DNA of 64,000 nucleotides from Akkermansiaceae bacterium (GCA_024233115.1 JACKQB010000004.1:496001-560000); one strand, 5' to 3'; positions 27,313 to 36,587 are shown, numbered from the stretch's first letter. Translations and numbers: made by a program. The notes: generated by a model from the letters alone, not told the origin.

Positions 27313-27798
27313 ATGCAGCTACTCGTTATCACGGTGGGCGGGACGATCGACAAGGTCTACTTCGATGCCACCTCGGAATACGAAGTCGGGGAGCCCACGG
27401 TCCCCCATATCTATCAAAGTGCCGGTGTGAGCCTGGAGTATGAGATGGTGTCCCTGATGAGAAAGGACAGCCTGGAAATGGATGATGCCGACCGCGCGCG
27501 CGTGCGCGAGGCCTGTGAACGGGCAACACAAAACAACATCCTCATCACCCACGGCACCGATACCATGACGGTCACCGCCGAGGCACTGGCAGGCATCGAA
27601 GGAAAAACCATTGTGCTTACCGGTGCCATGGCTCCGTCAAGATTCCGCGAAACCGACGCCGTATTCAACATCGGCTGTGCCACCGGTGCCGTCCAGGCCA
27701 TGCCGCCCGGCGTCTATATCGCCATGAACGGCCGGATTTTCCCCGCTGGGAAGGTGAGGAAAAACCGCGATGCCCGCTGTTTCGAATCAACCGATTAG
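27313..27798 (+). CDS. Short asparaginase-like protein (N-terminal domain only)
   Basis: 161 residues, about half the length of an L-asparaginase. Catalytic-type motifs are present: ITVGGTIDKVYF near residue 7 (first Thr) and ITHGTDTM near 79 (second Thr with Asp). VLTGAMAPSRF follows. The second domain that completes the dimeric active site is absent, yet the end is clean and closely follows the UDG gene, so this may be a genuine short family rather than a truncation. Reaction and substrate uncertain. Confidence 0.75.
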   Translation: MQLLVITVGGTIDKVYFDATSEYEVGEPTVPHIYQSAGVSLEYEMVSLMRKDSLEMDDADRARVREACERATQNNILITHGTDTMTVTAEALAGIEGKTIVLTGAMAPSRFRETDAVFNIGCATGAVQAMPPGVYIAMNGRIFPAGKVRKNRDARCFESTD

Positions 27799-27899
27799 AT
27801 GGCGGGCCACCACAGCTGGAGTCTGGTCACGGACGGCGTGATCTGAAAAGTCGGTGAATCCATGCTTGCACCGAACCGCTCACTTCATAACGTCCGGTC

Positions 27900-29960
27900 A
27901 TGCCAACAAGCCATCCATTTCTCGCTGAAGATTACCACATCCGCTGGTCCACACTGACCCCCGACCACGTTGAGGCCGATATCGACGAAGGCCTTCGACT
28001 GGCCGAAGAGAAGCTCGATATACTCCGTAAGCTCCATGTCGATGAGCTCACTTACGAAAATACCTTTGCCGCCCTCGAGGTCGCATCCGAGCCGCTCGAC
28101 CGCGCATGGGGACGGCTGAACCACCTCGATTCGGTCTGCAATAACGAGGCGCAACGCGTCGCCCTCAATGCCGTGCTGCCCAGGGTCACCGCCTTCTACT
28201 CAGCCATCCCGCTCGATGATGCCATTTGGGCCAAACTGAAAGCCTTCTCAGAGTCCGCGGCCGCCAAGTCACTGGACGCTACCCAGACACGCTTTGTCGA
28301 GGAAACATGTGCCAGCTTCATCCGGTCGGGTGCCGATCTTCCCGCCGATAAAAAGGCCCGCGTCGCCGAGGTGCAGGCCCGCCTTTCCGAGATCACCCAG
28401 AAGTTCAGTGAGAATGTGTTAGACTCAACCAACGCCTGGGAACTGGTCATCGACGATGAGTCCCGCCTGGCCGGACTCCCCGATTCGGCCAAGGCTGGCG
28501 CCGCCGCCGATGCCGCCGCCAAGGGTCACGCAGGGAAGTGGCGTTTCACCCTGCAATACCCATCCATGGGGCCCGTGATGCAATACGCCGACGATGATTC
28601 CCTGCGTAAGGAAATCTGGGAAGCCAGCTGCACCGTCGGTCGCGATGGGGATTACGACAACAGCGGGATTATTTGGGAAATTCTGGCTCTCCGACAGGAA
28701 AAGGCTGAGTTGTTGGGCTATCAAAACTTCGCCGACCTGACGCTTGAGCGGCGGATGGCTGGCAATGGTGCGACCGCTGTTCAATTCACCGACGACCTAC
28801 ACCGCAGGATTGTCGATCAATTCAAGGAGGACAACGACGGGCTGCAGGCGTGGAAGGCCGCCCAAACCGGTGAAGAGCCCGCCCTGCTGCAACCGTGGGA
28901 AGTCGGCTACTGGGCGGAGAAACGCCGCAAGGCCGAGTACGATTTTGATGAAGAGGAACTCCGCCCCTACTTCCCTCTACCCAGCGTGATGGACGGGATG
29001 TTCGGTATTGTCAGCAAACTCTACAACATCCGTATCGAAGAACGCCAGACCGGCGGGGACATCGAGACCTGGCATCCCGAGTGCCGGTTCTATGATCTTT
29101 ATGACAACGCTACCGAAGAGTTGTTAGGGTCGTTCTATGCCGACTGGCATCCGCGTGAGAGCAAACGCGGCGGTGCCTGGATGAATTCCTTTGAAACCGG
29201 GCTTCCACCCGTAGGCGACCAACCACGTGAGCCCCACCTTGGCCTGATGGTGGGCAATATGACCAAACCCATCGGCGACAAACCAGCCCTCATGGATCAT
29301 CGTGAGGTTGAGACGATCTTCCACGAGTTTGGCCACCTGCTGCACCACTTGTTAGGAAACGTCACCATCAAGTCCCTCTCCGGCACCAACGTCGCCTGGG
29401 ACTTCGTCGAGCTCCCTTCCCAGATCATGGAGAACTTCTGCTGGGACCGCGAAAGCCTCGACCTCTTTGCACGCCATTACGCAACCGGCGAAGCCATTCC
29501 TGAAACGCTCTATCAGAAAATGATTGCAGCTAGAAACTACCGCAGCGCCGCGGCCTACATGAACCAGCTCGCCAATGGCAAACTTGACCTGTCGCTCCAC
29601 ATCGACCTCCCCAAATACCAAGGCCGTGACCTGGACGAGGTGGACCGCGAAATCCTGGCCGATTACAAAATGCCACTGGCCACACCGAGCCCCACAATCG
29701 CCCGTAAATTCAGCCACCTGTTCAGCTCACCCACCGGCTACGCGGTCGGGTATTATTCCTACAAATGGGCAGAGGTGTTGGACGCCGATGCCTTCACCCG
29801 TTTCCAGAAGGAGGGCATCCTCAACCAGGAAACCGGCCAGGCATTCCGGGAGTGCATCCTCAGCAAGGGCAACTCAGCTCCCGCCGAGGAACTCTACCGC
29901 GACTTCATGGGCCGCGACCCGGACCAGACCGCCCTGCTCGAGCGCTCTGGTCTGGCATAA
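27900..29960 (+). CDS. M3-family oligopeptidase (oligopeptidase A type)
   Basis: 686 residues, normal for the family. Zinc metallopeptidase of the cytoplasm that cuts short peptides, including signal-peptide fragments. The site HEFGHLLHHLLG has HEFGH at 475-479; the third ligand region follows (ELPSQIMENFCWD). SYKWAEVLDADAF and SGLA mark the C-terminal end. No signal peptide. It follows the asparaginase-like gene by about 100 bases on the same strand, and the beta-lactamase gene follows. Confidence 0.92.
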   Translation: MPTSHPFLAEDYHIRWSTLTPDHVEADIDEGLRLAEEKLDILRKLHVDELTYENTFAALEVASEPLDRAWGRLNHLDSVCNNEAQRVALNAVLPRVTAFYSAIPLDDAIWAKLKAFSESAAAKSLDATQTRFVEETCASFIRSGADLPADKKARVAEVQARLSEITQKFSENVLDSTNAWELVIDDESRLAGLPDSAKAGAAADAAAKGHAGKWRFTLQYPSMGPVMQYADDDSLRKEIWEASCTVGRDGDYDNSGIIWEILALRQEKAELLGYQNFADLTLERRMAGNGATAVQFTDDLHRRIVDQFKEDNDGLQAWKAAQTGEEPALLQPWEVGYWAEKRRKAEYDFDEEELRPYFPLPSVMDGMFGIVSKLYNIRIEERQTGGDIETWHPECRFYDLYDNATEELLGSFYADWHPRESKRGGAWMNSFETGLPPVGDQPREPHLGLMVGNMTKPIGDKPALMDHREVETIFHEFGHLLHHLLGNVTIKSLSGTNVAWDFVELPSQIMENFCWDRESLDLFARHYATGEAIPETLYQKMIAARNYRSAAAYMNQLANGKLDLSLHIDLPKYQGRDLDEVDREILADYKMPLATPSPTIARKFSHLFSSPTGYAVGYYSYKWAEVLDADAFTRFQKEGILNQETGQAFRECILSKGNSAPAEELYRDFMGRDPDQTALLERSGLA

Positions 29961-30011
29961 TCACCCATGACCCGATAGAAGGTCAACGCATTCAACGGCA
30001 CCCTAACAGAC

Positions 30012-30848
30012 ATGCAGCAACGAGTTCGCCATCCCGGTCTGGTCATCTGTGTCATCGTCCTCACGCTGTCACATCCGTTGTCTGTCGCTGCGGTCGCTGT
30101 GCGGCCAGACTGGTCGGGGTTCTTCAACCGGTATAAGGCCGAAGGCACGATAGTCGTATCCGATGAACGGTCTGGCTCGGCGTCGGACATGGTATTCAAC
30201 GCGCATCGCGCCAAAAAACGATATTCACCTGCATCGACATTCAAGATACCACACGCTCTTTTTGCCCTGGAGGCGGGGGCCATTCGGGACGAATTCCAGA
30301 CAATCAAGTGGGACGGTAAGGTAAGGGCATCCCCTGCATGGAATCATGATCAGAACCTCCGCTCATCCATGCGGCATTCCGTTGTCTGGGTGTATCAGAA
30401 ATTCGCACATGAAATGGGTGAGCAGAAGGAGCGGGATTATTTGGAAAAGGCCCAATACGGAAACCAGGACCCAACAGGAAAAAACCCGTTTTGGGTCGAG
30501 GGAAACCTCCGGATCTCTGCCGTAGAACAGATAGCATTCCTCAAAAAACTCTACAGGAACAAACTCCCGTTCAGCGTTGCCAACCAACGACTGGTAAAGG
30601 ATGTCATGCTGATAGAGGCGGGGCGCGATTGGATACTGCGCGGTAAGAGCGGCTGGAGCGGCACCATTGGATGGTGGGTCGGCTGGGTGGAGCATCCAGA
30701 CGGACCGGTGTTTTTCGCTTTGAACATTGATACCCCCCATCGCCTTGCTGACCTGCCAAAGCGAGAAACCATTGCCCGGGCTGTCCTTTCCTCATTGGCT
30801 GCCCTCAAACCAAACACGGAACAACCCGACGGCCCCTCCCGTGAATGA
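30012..30848 (+). CDS. Class D (OXA-type) beta-lactamase
   Basis: 278 residues with a signal peptide (LVICVIVLTLSHPLSVAAVA). All class D landmarks are visible: nucleophile STFK at 75-78, SVV at 123-125, YGN at 149-151, KSG at 212-214 and the GWVEHPDGPVFFALNID strand. By family it opens the beta-lactam ring through a Ser acyl-enzyme activated by carboxylated Lys78. The gene has the local base composition and no transposon nearby, so it looks resident rather than newly acquired. Spectrum cannot be predicted. Confidence 0.92.
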   Translation: MQQRVRHPGLVICVIVLTLSHPLSVAAVAVRPDWSGFFNRYKAEGTIVVSDERSGSASDMVFNAHRAKKRYSPASTFKIPHALFALEAGAIRDEFQTIKWDGKVRASPAWNHDQNLRSSMRHSVVWVYQKFAHEMGEQKERDYLEKAQYGNQDPTGKNPFWVEGNLRISAVEQIAFLKKLYRNKLPFSVANQRLVKDVMLIEAGRDWILRGKSGWSGTIGWWVGWVEHPDGPVFFALNIDTPHRLADLPKRETIARAVLSSLAALKPNTEQPDGPSRE

Positions 30849-30932
30849 GATGGGAACGATCGACATGCGGACGTTCATAGCAGGTATCGTATACCGGTTG
30901 GAGCGGCTAGCGCCAGTGTGGAGCGCAGCTCG

Positions 30933-31013
30933 TGTAGCGAAGGATTTGCATCCTTCGTCGGTGAGCGCTTCGATGACCCGTTCACCGACGAAGAGTATAG
31001 ACTCTTCGCTACA
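30933..31013. repeat. 81-base palindromic REP/MITE-like element
   Basis: The ends are inverted: TGTAGCGAAG at the left pairs with CTTCGCTACA at the right. Inside, CTTCGTCGGTGA pairs with TCACCGACGAAG, and each arm holds its own small hairpin (AAGGATTTGCATCCTT; AAGAGTATAGACTCTT). No ORF. The plan (two small stems within a larger palindrome) is like that at 62810-62875. Confidence 0.8.
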
Positions 31014-31093
31014 GGAAACTACATGGTCATTTAGCCAAAAAATCATAATAATTTGTAACCACAGCAAAGAGATTGCGAATAAGATGTTACATC

Positions 31094-31747
31094 ATGATAT
31101 ACACAATGACCAAAGCGCGTTCCCTGGCAGCCGCGACAACACTATTCGGATCGCTCGCCGGAGGATCACCTGCTGCTGTTTTATTAACTCCCTTTGATGG
31201 CGTGACAGGAATCACGGTCTCCTCAAACATAATAGAAGTCGGCACCCCAAGCGCGTCTCAAGGTGACAATAGTTGGTCTAGTGTTGAAGGACCAGAACTC
31301 GCCATTGACGGCCTAACTTCAACCAAGTATCTAAATTTTGCGAAGTTCAATACAGGGTTACTGATTACACCAACAATTGGTTTGACACAAATCTCATCAA
31401 TTCTTCTAACCTCCGCAAACGATGCCCCATCAAGAGACCCCGCCTCCTATGTGTTAATGGGGACTATGCTTAATGGCAGTCTGACTGTTAGTGACTATGA
31501 CCTTATTTCGAGTGGCTCCGTCCCCTCATTTTCAGCAAGACTCACGGAGCAAAGCATCCATGTAGATGCCACTGAATCTTACACTGCTTATCTTTTATAC
31601 TTCCCGACGGTCAGTGACGAATCCAATGCAAATTCCATGCAGTTATCCGAAGTACAATTTACTGGTATTGCCATACCTGAACCCACATCCATTCTCCTTC
31701 TTGGCATTGGCTGTTTGGGCTTCGGCTTCGGACGTTCGCGCCGCTAA
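31094..31747 (+). CDS. PEP-CTERM sorting-domain protein, AT-richer than neighbours
   Basis: 217 residues from ATG 31094 (MIYTMTKARSLAAATTLFG); an ATG 12 bases later also fits. A signal peptide precedes a beta-rich body (VTGITVSSNIIEVGTPS, VEGPELAIDGLTSTKYLNFA), reminiscent of discoidin-like domains. The C-terminus is a sorting signal: IPEPTS, helix ILLLGIGCLGFGFG, tail RSRR. Visibly lower GC and different codon choice from flanking genes, which may reflect transfer or rapid change. Follows the palindromic element by 80 bases. Confidence 0.88.
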   Translation: MIYTMTKARSLAAATTLFGSLAGGSPAAVLLTPFDGVTGITVSSNIIEVGTPSASQGDNSWSSVEGPELAIDGLTSTKYLNFAKFNTGLLITPTIGLTQISSILLTSANDAPSRDPASYVLMGTMLNGSLTVSDYDLISSGSVPSFSARLTEQSIHVDATESYTAYLLYFPTVSDESNANSMQLSEVQFTGIAIPEPTSILLLGIGCLGFGFGRSRR

Positions 31748-31870
31748 ATGCCGAATCGGGTGGGTGGGAGGTTCTAACTCCCCCACACCACCGGCCCCGG
31801 CGATACGGGTTAACCTTCGGCTAAAAAGAGGGTGACATCCCACGTGTTGCGGCATTGCTTCGCCACGCAC

Positions 31871-32038
31871 TTATTTTTCTAACACGATCACACACTCAAG
31901 GTGGCGTGTCTGGGGGAAGAGGTCGAAGGGCTGGACTTCCTTGAGTTGGTATCCGGCGGTTAGAAACTCCTTGAGGTCGCGCATCTGGGTGGCGGGGTTG
32001 CAGGAGACGTAGACGACTTTGCCGGGGCCGAAGGCGCA
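31871..32038 (-). pseudogene. C-terminal remnant of a 23S rRNA uracil-5-methyltransferase (RlmD/TrmA family)
   Basis: The minus strand encodes about 55 residues ending at TAA 31871: GKVVYVSCNPATQMRDLKEF, then YQLKEVQPFDLFPQTRHLE and CVIVLEK. This is the catalytic-Cys motif (SCNPAT) and the C-terminal end of RlmD/RlmC/TrmA enzymes. Immediately before it the frame has two adjacent TAG codons, and the SAM-binding and TRAM parts are missing. It is too short for the 60-residue cut-off used in simple ORF scans. A deletion or insertion event left only the 3' end. Confidence 0.85.
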
Positions 32039-32114
32039 CTACTACGGGACAGACCTTCTGTAAAGCCTTCGGCTTACGCGATAGGGGCGAGGGGAACGGG
32101 GAGGACGCGGGCGG

Positions 32115-33656
32115 CTAATCCTCCGTCACTTTCGAGCCCCACCAGTCTTTGTTAGGCTTGAAATCGGGGTCGAGGAAACGGGCGTGTTGTTTCTCAAGGG
32201 CCGGCTTCTTTTTGGTGGCGACGGCTTTGTCTTGCGCCTTTCGTTTTCCGGCGTTGAAACGTTTGTCCGGCTTCGGGATGCGGGCGCCGGTTTCCTTGAG
32301 CCAGTCGTTGAGTTCCTTGCGCATGGTCTGGGCGATCTCGGGTTGTTGGGCGGCGAGGTCGTTCTGTTCACCGATGTCTTTGGACAGGTGGTAGAGTTCA
32401 TCCCGACCGTCCTCGTAGTAATGGATCAGTTTCCAATCGCCCTTTTTAATGATCGCCGATGGCTCGCCGCCCTGGTTTCCGTAGTGGGGGTAGTGCCAGA
32501 AGAGCGCGCGGTTTTTGATGCTTTTTCCCTTGAGAAGAGGAACCAGGCTGACGCCGTCGACGTGCTGTTTAGGAAGGAGGGGGAGGCCGGCCAGTTCGAG
32601 CATGGTGGGGTAGAAATCGGTGCCTGTCACCGGAGTGGAGCAGGTGGATTGGCCCCTGGTCATACCCGGGGCCTTGATGTAGTACGGCTGGCGGATGCCT
32701 CCTTCCCACTGGCGCCCCTTGCCGCCGCGCAATGGCAGGCAGGAGGTGGCAAAGGCATCACCGGAGGAAACGCCACCGTTGTCGGAGGTGAAAATCACCA
32801 CGGTGCTAGCGGCGAGGCCTAGGTCGTCGAGCTGTTTGAGAACGATGCCCACCGCGTTGTCCATCGACTCCATCATACCGGCGTAGATCGGGCAGTCCTG
32901 CACCTGTCTAACAGGCATGGTGCGGTCGATGAGAAAACGGTCCCCCTTGTGTGGGTTTTGCTGTGCCTTGTCACGGTATTTTTTCCAAAGTGCGGGTGTG
33001 GTCTGGATCGGGCCGTGTACGGAGTAGAACGAAAGATAGGCAAGGAAGGGTTTGTCCTTGTTTGTTTTGATAAATGCCGCGGTTTCATTAGCGAGCCGGA
33101 TCGGCAGGGACTCACCGGCGGGTCCGTCTGTTAGCTTGGGGTTTTTATACGGGGAGAAATACCCCCCTGGCGGCGAGCCGCGGTCATGGCCTCCCTGGTT
33201 GACTTGAAAACCGTGTTGTTCAGGTCCGAGCTTACCGATGTGCCACTTGCCGGCAAAGAAGGTCCGGTATCCTCCCGCCGCGAGGGCCTCGGCCAGGGTG
33301 GTATCGTTTGGGTCGAGTTCATGGCTGTATGCAGCTGGTAACACCTTGTCATTGCGGTTCCACTTTGTTCCTGACGCAGCGCCTATCCAATCGGTGACAC
33401 CGTGCCGGGCCGGGTATTTGCCCGTCATGATACTTGCCCGCGACGGAGAGCAAACCTGGCAGGTGGAATAGCCCTGTGTGAAACGCATCCCGTCACGCGC
33501 AATGCTGTCGATGTTAGGTGTTTCATGAAACGTCGAGCCTTCACCGGATAGATCCATGATCCCGAGGTCATCGGCGAGGATGAACACGAAGTTGGGTTTT
33601 TGGGTTTCGGCAAAGGCAAGGACGGAGGAGAGGAGGAACAGAGTGATGGTTTTCAT
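32115..33656 (-). CDS. Secreted sulfatase
   Basis: 513 residues from ATG 33656 (MKTITLFLLSSVLAFAE signal peptide). Formylglycine-type sulfatase: Cys69 in CSPSRASIMTG is the residue converted to formylglycine; metal ligands include ADD near 29 and TSDNGG near 300; GKWHIGK is the usual Lys-His pair. Substrate is probably a sulfated polysaccharide. The Lys/Pro-rich tail (KRKAQDKAVATKKKPALEK) is unusual. A formylglycine-generating enzyme is not in the window. The SMP-30 gene lies just upstream on the same strand. Confidence 0.92.
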   Translation of the reverse strand: MKTITLFLLSSVLAFAETQKPNFVFILADDLGIMDLSGEGSTFHETPNIDSIARDGMRFTQGYSTCQVCSPSRASIMTGKYPARHGVTDWIGAASGTKWNRNDKVLPAAYSHELDPNDTTLAEALAAGGYRTFFAGKWHIGKLGPEQHGFQVNQGGHDRGSPPGGYFSPYKNPKLTDGPAGESLPIRLANETAAFIKTNKDKPFLAYLSFYSVHGPIQTTPALWKKYRDKAQQNPHKGDRFLIDRTMPVRQVQDCPIYAGMMESMDNAVGIVLKQLDDLGLAASTVVIFTSDNGGVSSGDAFATSCLPLRGGKGRQWEGGIRQPYYIKAPGMTRGQSTCSTPVTGTDFYPTMLELAGLPLLPKQHVDGVSLVPLLKGKSIKNRALFWHYPHYGNQGGEPSAIIKKGDWKLIHYYEDGRDELYHLSKDIGEQNDLAAQQPEIAQTMRKELNDWLKETGARIPKPDKRFNAGKRKAQDKAVATKKKPALEKQHARFLDPDFKPNKDWWGSKVTED

Positions 33657-33713
33657 GAATGGCATCAATGGAAGTCGGCGGTATACTGGGACGGGGCAGT
33701 GCGGGGCGGGCGC

Positions 33714-34619
33714 CTACTTTTTAGGTGGCAGTGCGCCCTTGGCGAGGGTTTTTACCGCATACAGGGAAGTTCTCGCGGTGATAAACAGCGTATCAAATTC
33801 CTTGCCGCCAAAACATACGTTGGCGGGTTGTTCCAGGGTGGGGATGAGGCCGAGTTTTTTGCCTTCCTTGTCAAAGACATGCACGCCGCCCTTGGAGGTG
33901 GTGTAAATATTCCCCTTGGTGTCGATACACATGCCATCGCATCGGATCGGGATTTCAAAGGCGGGTTTTTCAGCAAGCCCGTTTTCCAACACATCAAACA
34001 CCCTGATGACCCCAACCCTGCCGGTGTCTGCGATGTAGAGACGTTTTTCATCGGGGGAGAAAGCGATTCCGTTAGGCATGTCGAAGCCCTTGTAAACGAC
34101 GGTGACGTTTTTCGTTCGGGGGTCCAGCCGGAACACCCACCTGCCGGGGATCTCTCCGGGTTTACCATTTAACCCGTATGAAGGATCGGTAAACCAGATC
34201 GTACCGTCGGACTTGATCGCCAGGTCATTGGGCGAGTTGAATTTTTTCCCCTCGAACTTGTCAGCCAGGACCGTGATGCCGCCGTCATTTTCGGCCCGGA
34301 TGACGTTGCGCCCCGAGTGCTGGCAGCTGAGCAGTCGGCCCTGGAGGTCCAGCAGGTTGCCATTGGTCTGCGCGACCTTGCGGAATGGCTTGAGGCCGTC
34401 TTTTCCCGACCACTGCATTAACATGCTGTTAGGTATATCACTGAAAACCACTCTTTCGGTTTCCGGCAGCCAGACCGGTCCCTCTGTGAACTTCATCCCG
34501 GTGGCAAGTTGTTTGACAACGGCGTCTGGCGCGAGGATGCCAGCTGGCCGTGATTCTTGCCCCTGTGCGATCAGGACCAGAAAAGGAAGCATGCAGAACG
34601 ATGTGAGGTGTTTTTTCAT
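33714..34619 (-). CDS. Secreted SMP-30/gluconolactonase-family protein
   Basis: 301 residues with a signal peptide (FCMLPFLVLIAQGQ). Beta-propeller of the SMP-30 family: KFTEGPVWLPE (metal-binding Glu), FNSPNDLAIKSDGTIWFTDP (Asn and Asp ligands), MPNGIAFSPDEKRLYIADT and CDGMCIDTKGNIYTT. By family, a Ca2+-dependent lactonase acting on aldonolactones. 58 bases upstream of the sulfatase start on the same strand; the two may form a sugar-catabolic unit. Confidence 0.9.
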   Translation of the reverse strand: MKKHLTSFCMLPFLVLIAQGQESRPAGILAPDAVVKQLATGMKFTEGPVWLPETERVVFSDIPNSMLMQWSGKDGLKPFRKVAQTNGNLLDLQGRLLSCQHSGRNVIRAENDGGITVLADKFEGKKFNSPNDLAIKSDGTIWFTDPSYGLNGKPGEIPGRWVFRLDPRTKNVTVVYKGFDMPNGIAFSPDEKRLYIADTGRVGVIRVFDVLENGLAEKPAFEIPIRCDGMCIDTKGNIYTTSKGGVHVFDKEGKKLGLIPTLEQPANVCFGGKEFDTLFITARTSLYAVKTLAKGALPPKK

Positions 34620-34751
34620 CAGGGTGACACCATGTGATTGGAAACCGGATCAATCAAGCCAGAAGGTGGGATCATGCTTGCTTTTTGGTGGTGACGGGTG
34701 TTGCTTGGAGTCACTGGAAAACCTCCAGACCCAATCCTAACAAATACGCTG

Positions 34752-35381
34752 ATGAAAAAGTGTCTCCATCATATTCTAGCCATCTCCCTGCTGTCCGGGT
34801 TCACGGCATGTCAGGAGAAAAAACAGGAACAAACGCACGGTGATACAGCCACCGGAGCGACAACGGAATCCGGTCGGGAACAGGAACTGCTTACACGGGG
34901 CGGCGAAGCATCAGCTGCCCTGCTGGGCTCACTGGGCCCCAAACTGAAGGCGGCACTCCAAGCCCGGGGACCGGTGCACGCGCTTACGGTCTGCCAACAA
35001 CTCGCCCAGCCATCGACGGGGGAGGTGTCCGGTAAATTCGAAGGGTTGAGTATCAGCCGGGTTTCCCTGAAAGCCCGGAACCCCGACAACGCTGCGGACG
35101 AGCTCGACCAGGAGGTGCTTCACACCTGGGAAAAACAGGTGGCCAGTGGTGCCGGGGTGCCGGCCGACGTGATACGTTACAAAGACGACAAGTCAGCGGT
35201 GTTTTATCGTGCCATCATGACCCAGGATGTATGTATGAAATGCCACGGCGATCCCGCGACCTTCTCCAGGGAGCTTGCAGACAGGCTGGCCGAGCTTTAT
35301 CCCGGGGACATGGCAACGGGATATGCCACGGGTCAGCTGCGTGGCGCGTTCCGGGTCGAGTTCGAGGCCGCGGCGGAGTGA
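34752..35381 (+). CDS. Lipoprotein with Tll0287-like (DUF3365) c-heme domain
   Basis: 209 residues from ATG 34752 (MKKCLHHILAISLLSGFTAC); the Cys is a probable lipidation site. The body from about 60 has the DUF3365/Tll0287 layout: LGPKLKAALQARGPVHALTVC, then ISRVSLKARNP, ADVIRYKDDKSAVFYRAI and the heme c motif CMKCHG near residue 158. Likely a periplasmic monoheme sensor or redox protein. Single gene, divergent from the SMP-30 gene. Confidence 0.85.
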   Translation: MKKCLHHILAISLLSGFTACQEKKQEQTHGDTATGATTESGREQELLTRGGEASAALLGSLGPKLKAALQARGPVHALTVCQQLAQPSTGEVSGKFEGLSISRVSLKARNPDNAADELDQEVLHTWEKQVASGAGVPADVIRYKDDKSAVFYRAIMTQDVCMKCHGDPATFSRELADRLAELYPGDMATGYATGQLRGAFRVEFEAAAE

Positions 35382-35403
35382 CGCGCGCCTGGCCTTGTTC
35401 GCC

Positions 35404-35889
35404 TTATTCGCCTTTGGGGTCGGCGGCGTCCATCCTGACCAGCTTGGTGATGGTGCGCACCGGGTAGGAGGCGCCGTTTTTCGTAACATAGTCGTGGTTC
35501 CACGAAAGCCGGACCGCGTCGCCTTTTTTCAGCGCATTGATGATGACCAGGGTGTCATCCGGGACCTTGGCGTTACCCAGCTGGTCTTGCACCATGGTGA
35601 GAAAGGTGGTGGCCTTGGGGTCGCCATATTTCCCGGGTTTCTGGTAATCGAGGTACTTGGTGACCGTGAATGTCGCCACCTTGCCGCCATGGGTGCATTT
35701 GTCAGGGCAGAGGGCTGTGAGGTGGCGGCATTTTTGGAAACGGATCCCGTCGAACGTCGCCAGGGTGACGTGACTGGAAAGTAGCTTCCGCACCTCGGCG
35801 GGTTTGGTGGGGACGGGTGCCTTTTCATCGGCAAAGACGGTGAGCAGACACACAGCGAAGGCGGTAATGGTCAGGTTTATGGATTTCAT
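35404..35889 (-). CDS. Secreted protein of unknown function
   Basis: 161 residues from ATG 35889 (MKSINLTITAFAVCLLTVFADEK), a clean signal peptide; the upstream ATG at 35919 is less likely. The mature part has KCRHLTALCPDKCTHGG, a Cys/His cluster that could bind a metal, and a beta-rich C-terminal half (DTLVIINALKKGDAVRLSWN, VRTITKLVRMD). No family recognised. Converges with the heme lipoprotein gene, 22 bases apart. Confidence 0.65.
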   Translation of the reverse strand: MKSINLTITAFAVCLLTVFADEKAPVPTKPAEVRKLLSSHVTLATFDGIRFQKCRHLTALCPDKCTHGGKVATFTVTKYLDYQKPGKYGDPKATTFLTMVQDQLGNAKVPDDTLVIINALKKGDAVRLSWNHDYVTKNGASYPVRTITKLVRMDAADPKGE

Positions 35890-36000
35890 GGTTACTACTA
35901 TGACACATCCGACGAACATTCCTTAGCAAATACGCTGGTTTTTTACAAAAGGAGCCAAGCCGGACACCCCGCACTGACAGTTGGTGGTTGGGTTTTGCGA

Positions 36001-36423
36001 TCAAATGACACCGAGTAACCGCACCGCCTTGTCGGCCACGATCGTATCCTGGTTATGGCCCAGCTTGGTGAGGAAACGATGTTCTTTGGCCAGCAGCATC
36101 CGCAGGCGCCTCTGCCAATCTTCCGCCGTGTCGTCATTGGGCACCTTGGCGAAGCTGAGCAACACGTCCAGTATCTCAGCCTGCACACCCACCCCGGCGA
36201 TAGCCAGGATCTCCATCAGAAATGGGAAACAGGGCTCAGCGGCTGGATAAACCCCACCCGAACACAGTGCCAGCCATAAATCGTGGCTCGCCTTCATGGC
36301 ACGCGCCTCTTTGCGCGATGCCAGGTTCTCGAGAATTTTCGGTACATGCTTTTTCGACGCCGGGGAGGATTGGTATTGCTCCCAGCGGACCTCGCGTAAT
36401 CTCATCCACAGTGAATCTGCCAC
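36001..36423 (-). CDS. Helical (HEAT-like) protein of unknown function
   Basis: 140 residues from GTG 36423, or 134 from ATG 36405. Almost entirely alpha-helical with HEAT-repeat-like spacing (ILENLASRKEARAMKASHDLW, FLMEILAIAGVGVQAEILDVLL). It resembles the small proteins found near immunity or polymorphic-toxin genes in other bacteria, but no toxin gene is beside it here. Function unknown. Confidence 0.55.
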   Translation of the reverse strand: MADSLWMRLREVRWEQYQSSPASKKHVPKILENLASRKEARAMKASHDLWLALCSGGVYPAAEPCFPFLMEILAIAGVGVQAEILDVLLSFAKVPNDDTAEDWQRRLRMLLAKEHRFLTKLGHNQDTIVADKAVRLLGVI

Positions 36424-36587
36424 GCCCGGGGTTGTAGCAGAACGTGCGATAATTCCAAGATCATGCTTTGTGAGATGTTTTCTGGTAATTATGGATGGAT
36501 TTGTAAGAATGTTTGGGCTATACGCTTATACATAACACATAACCCGAGCTATCGTGCCCGGTCCGATCCACTCAACATCACCACATT

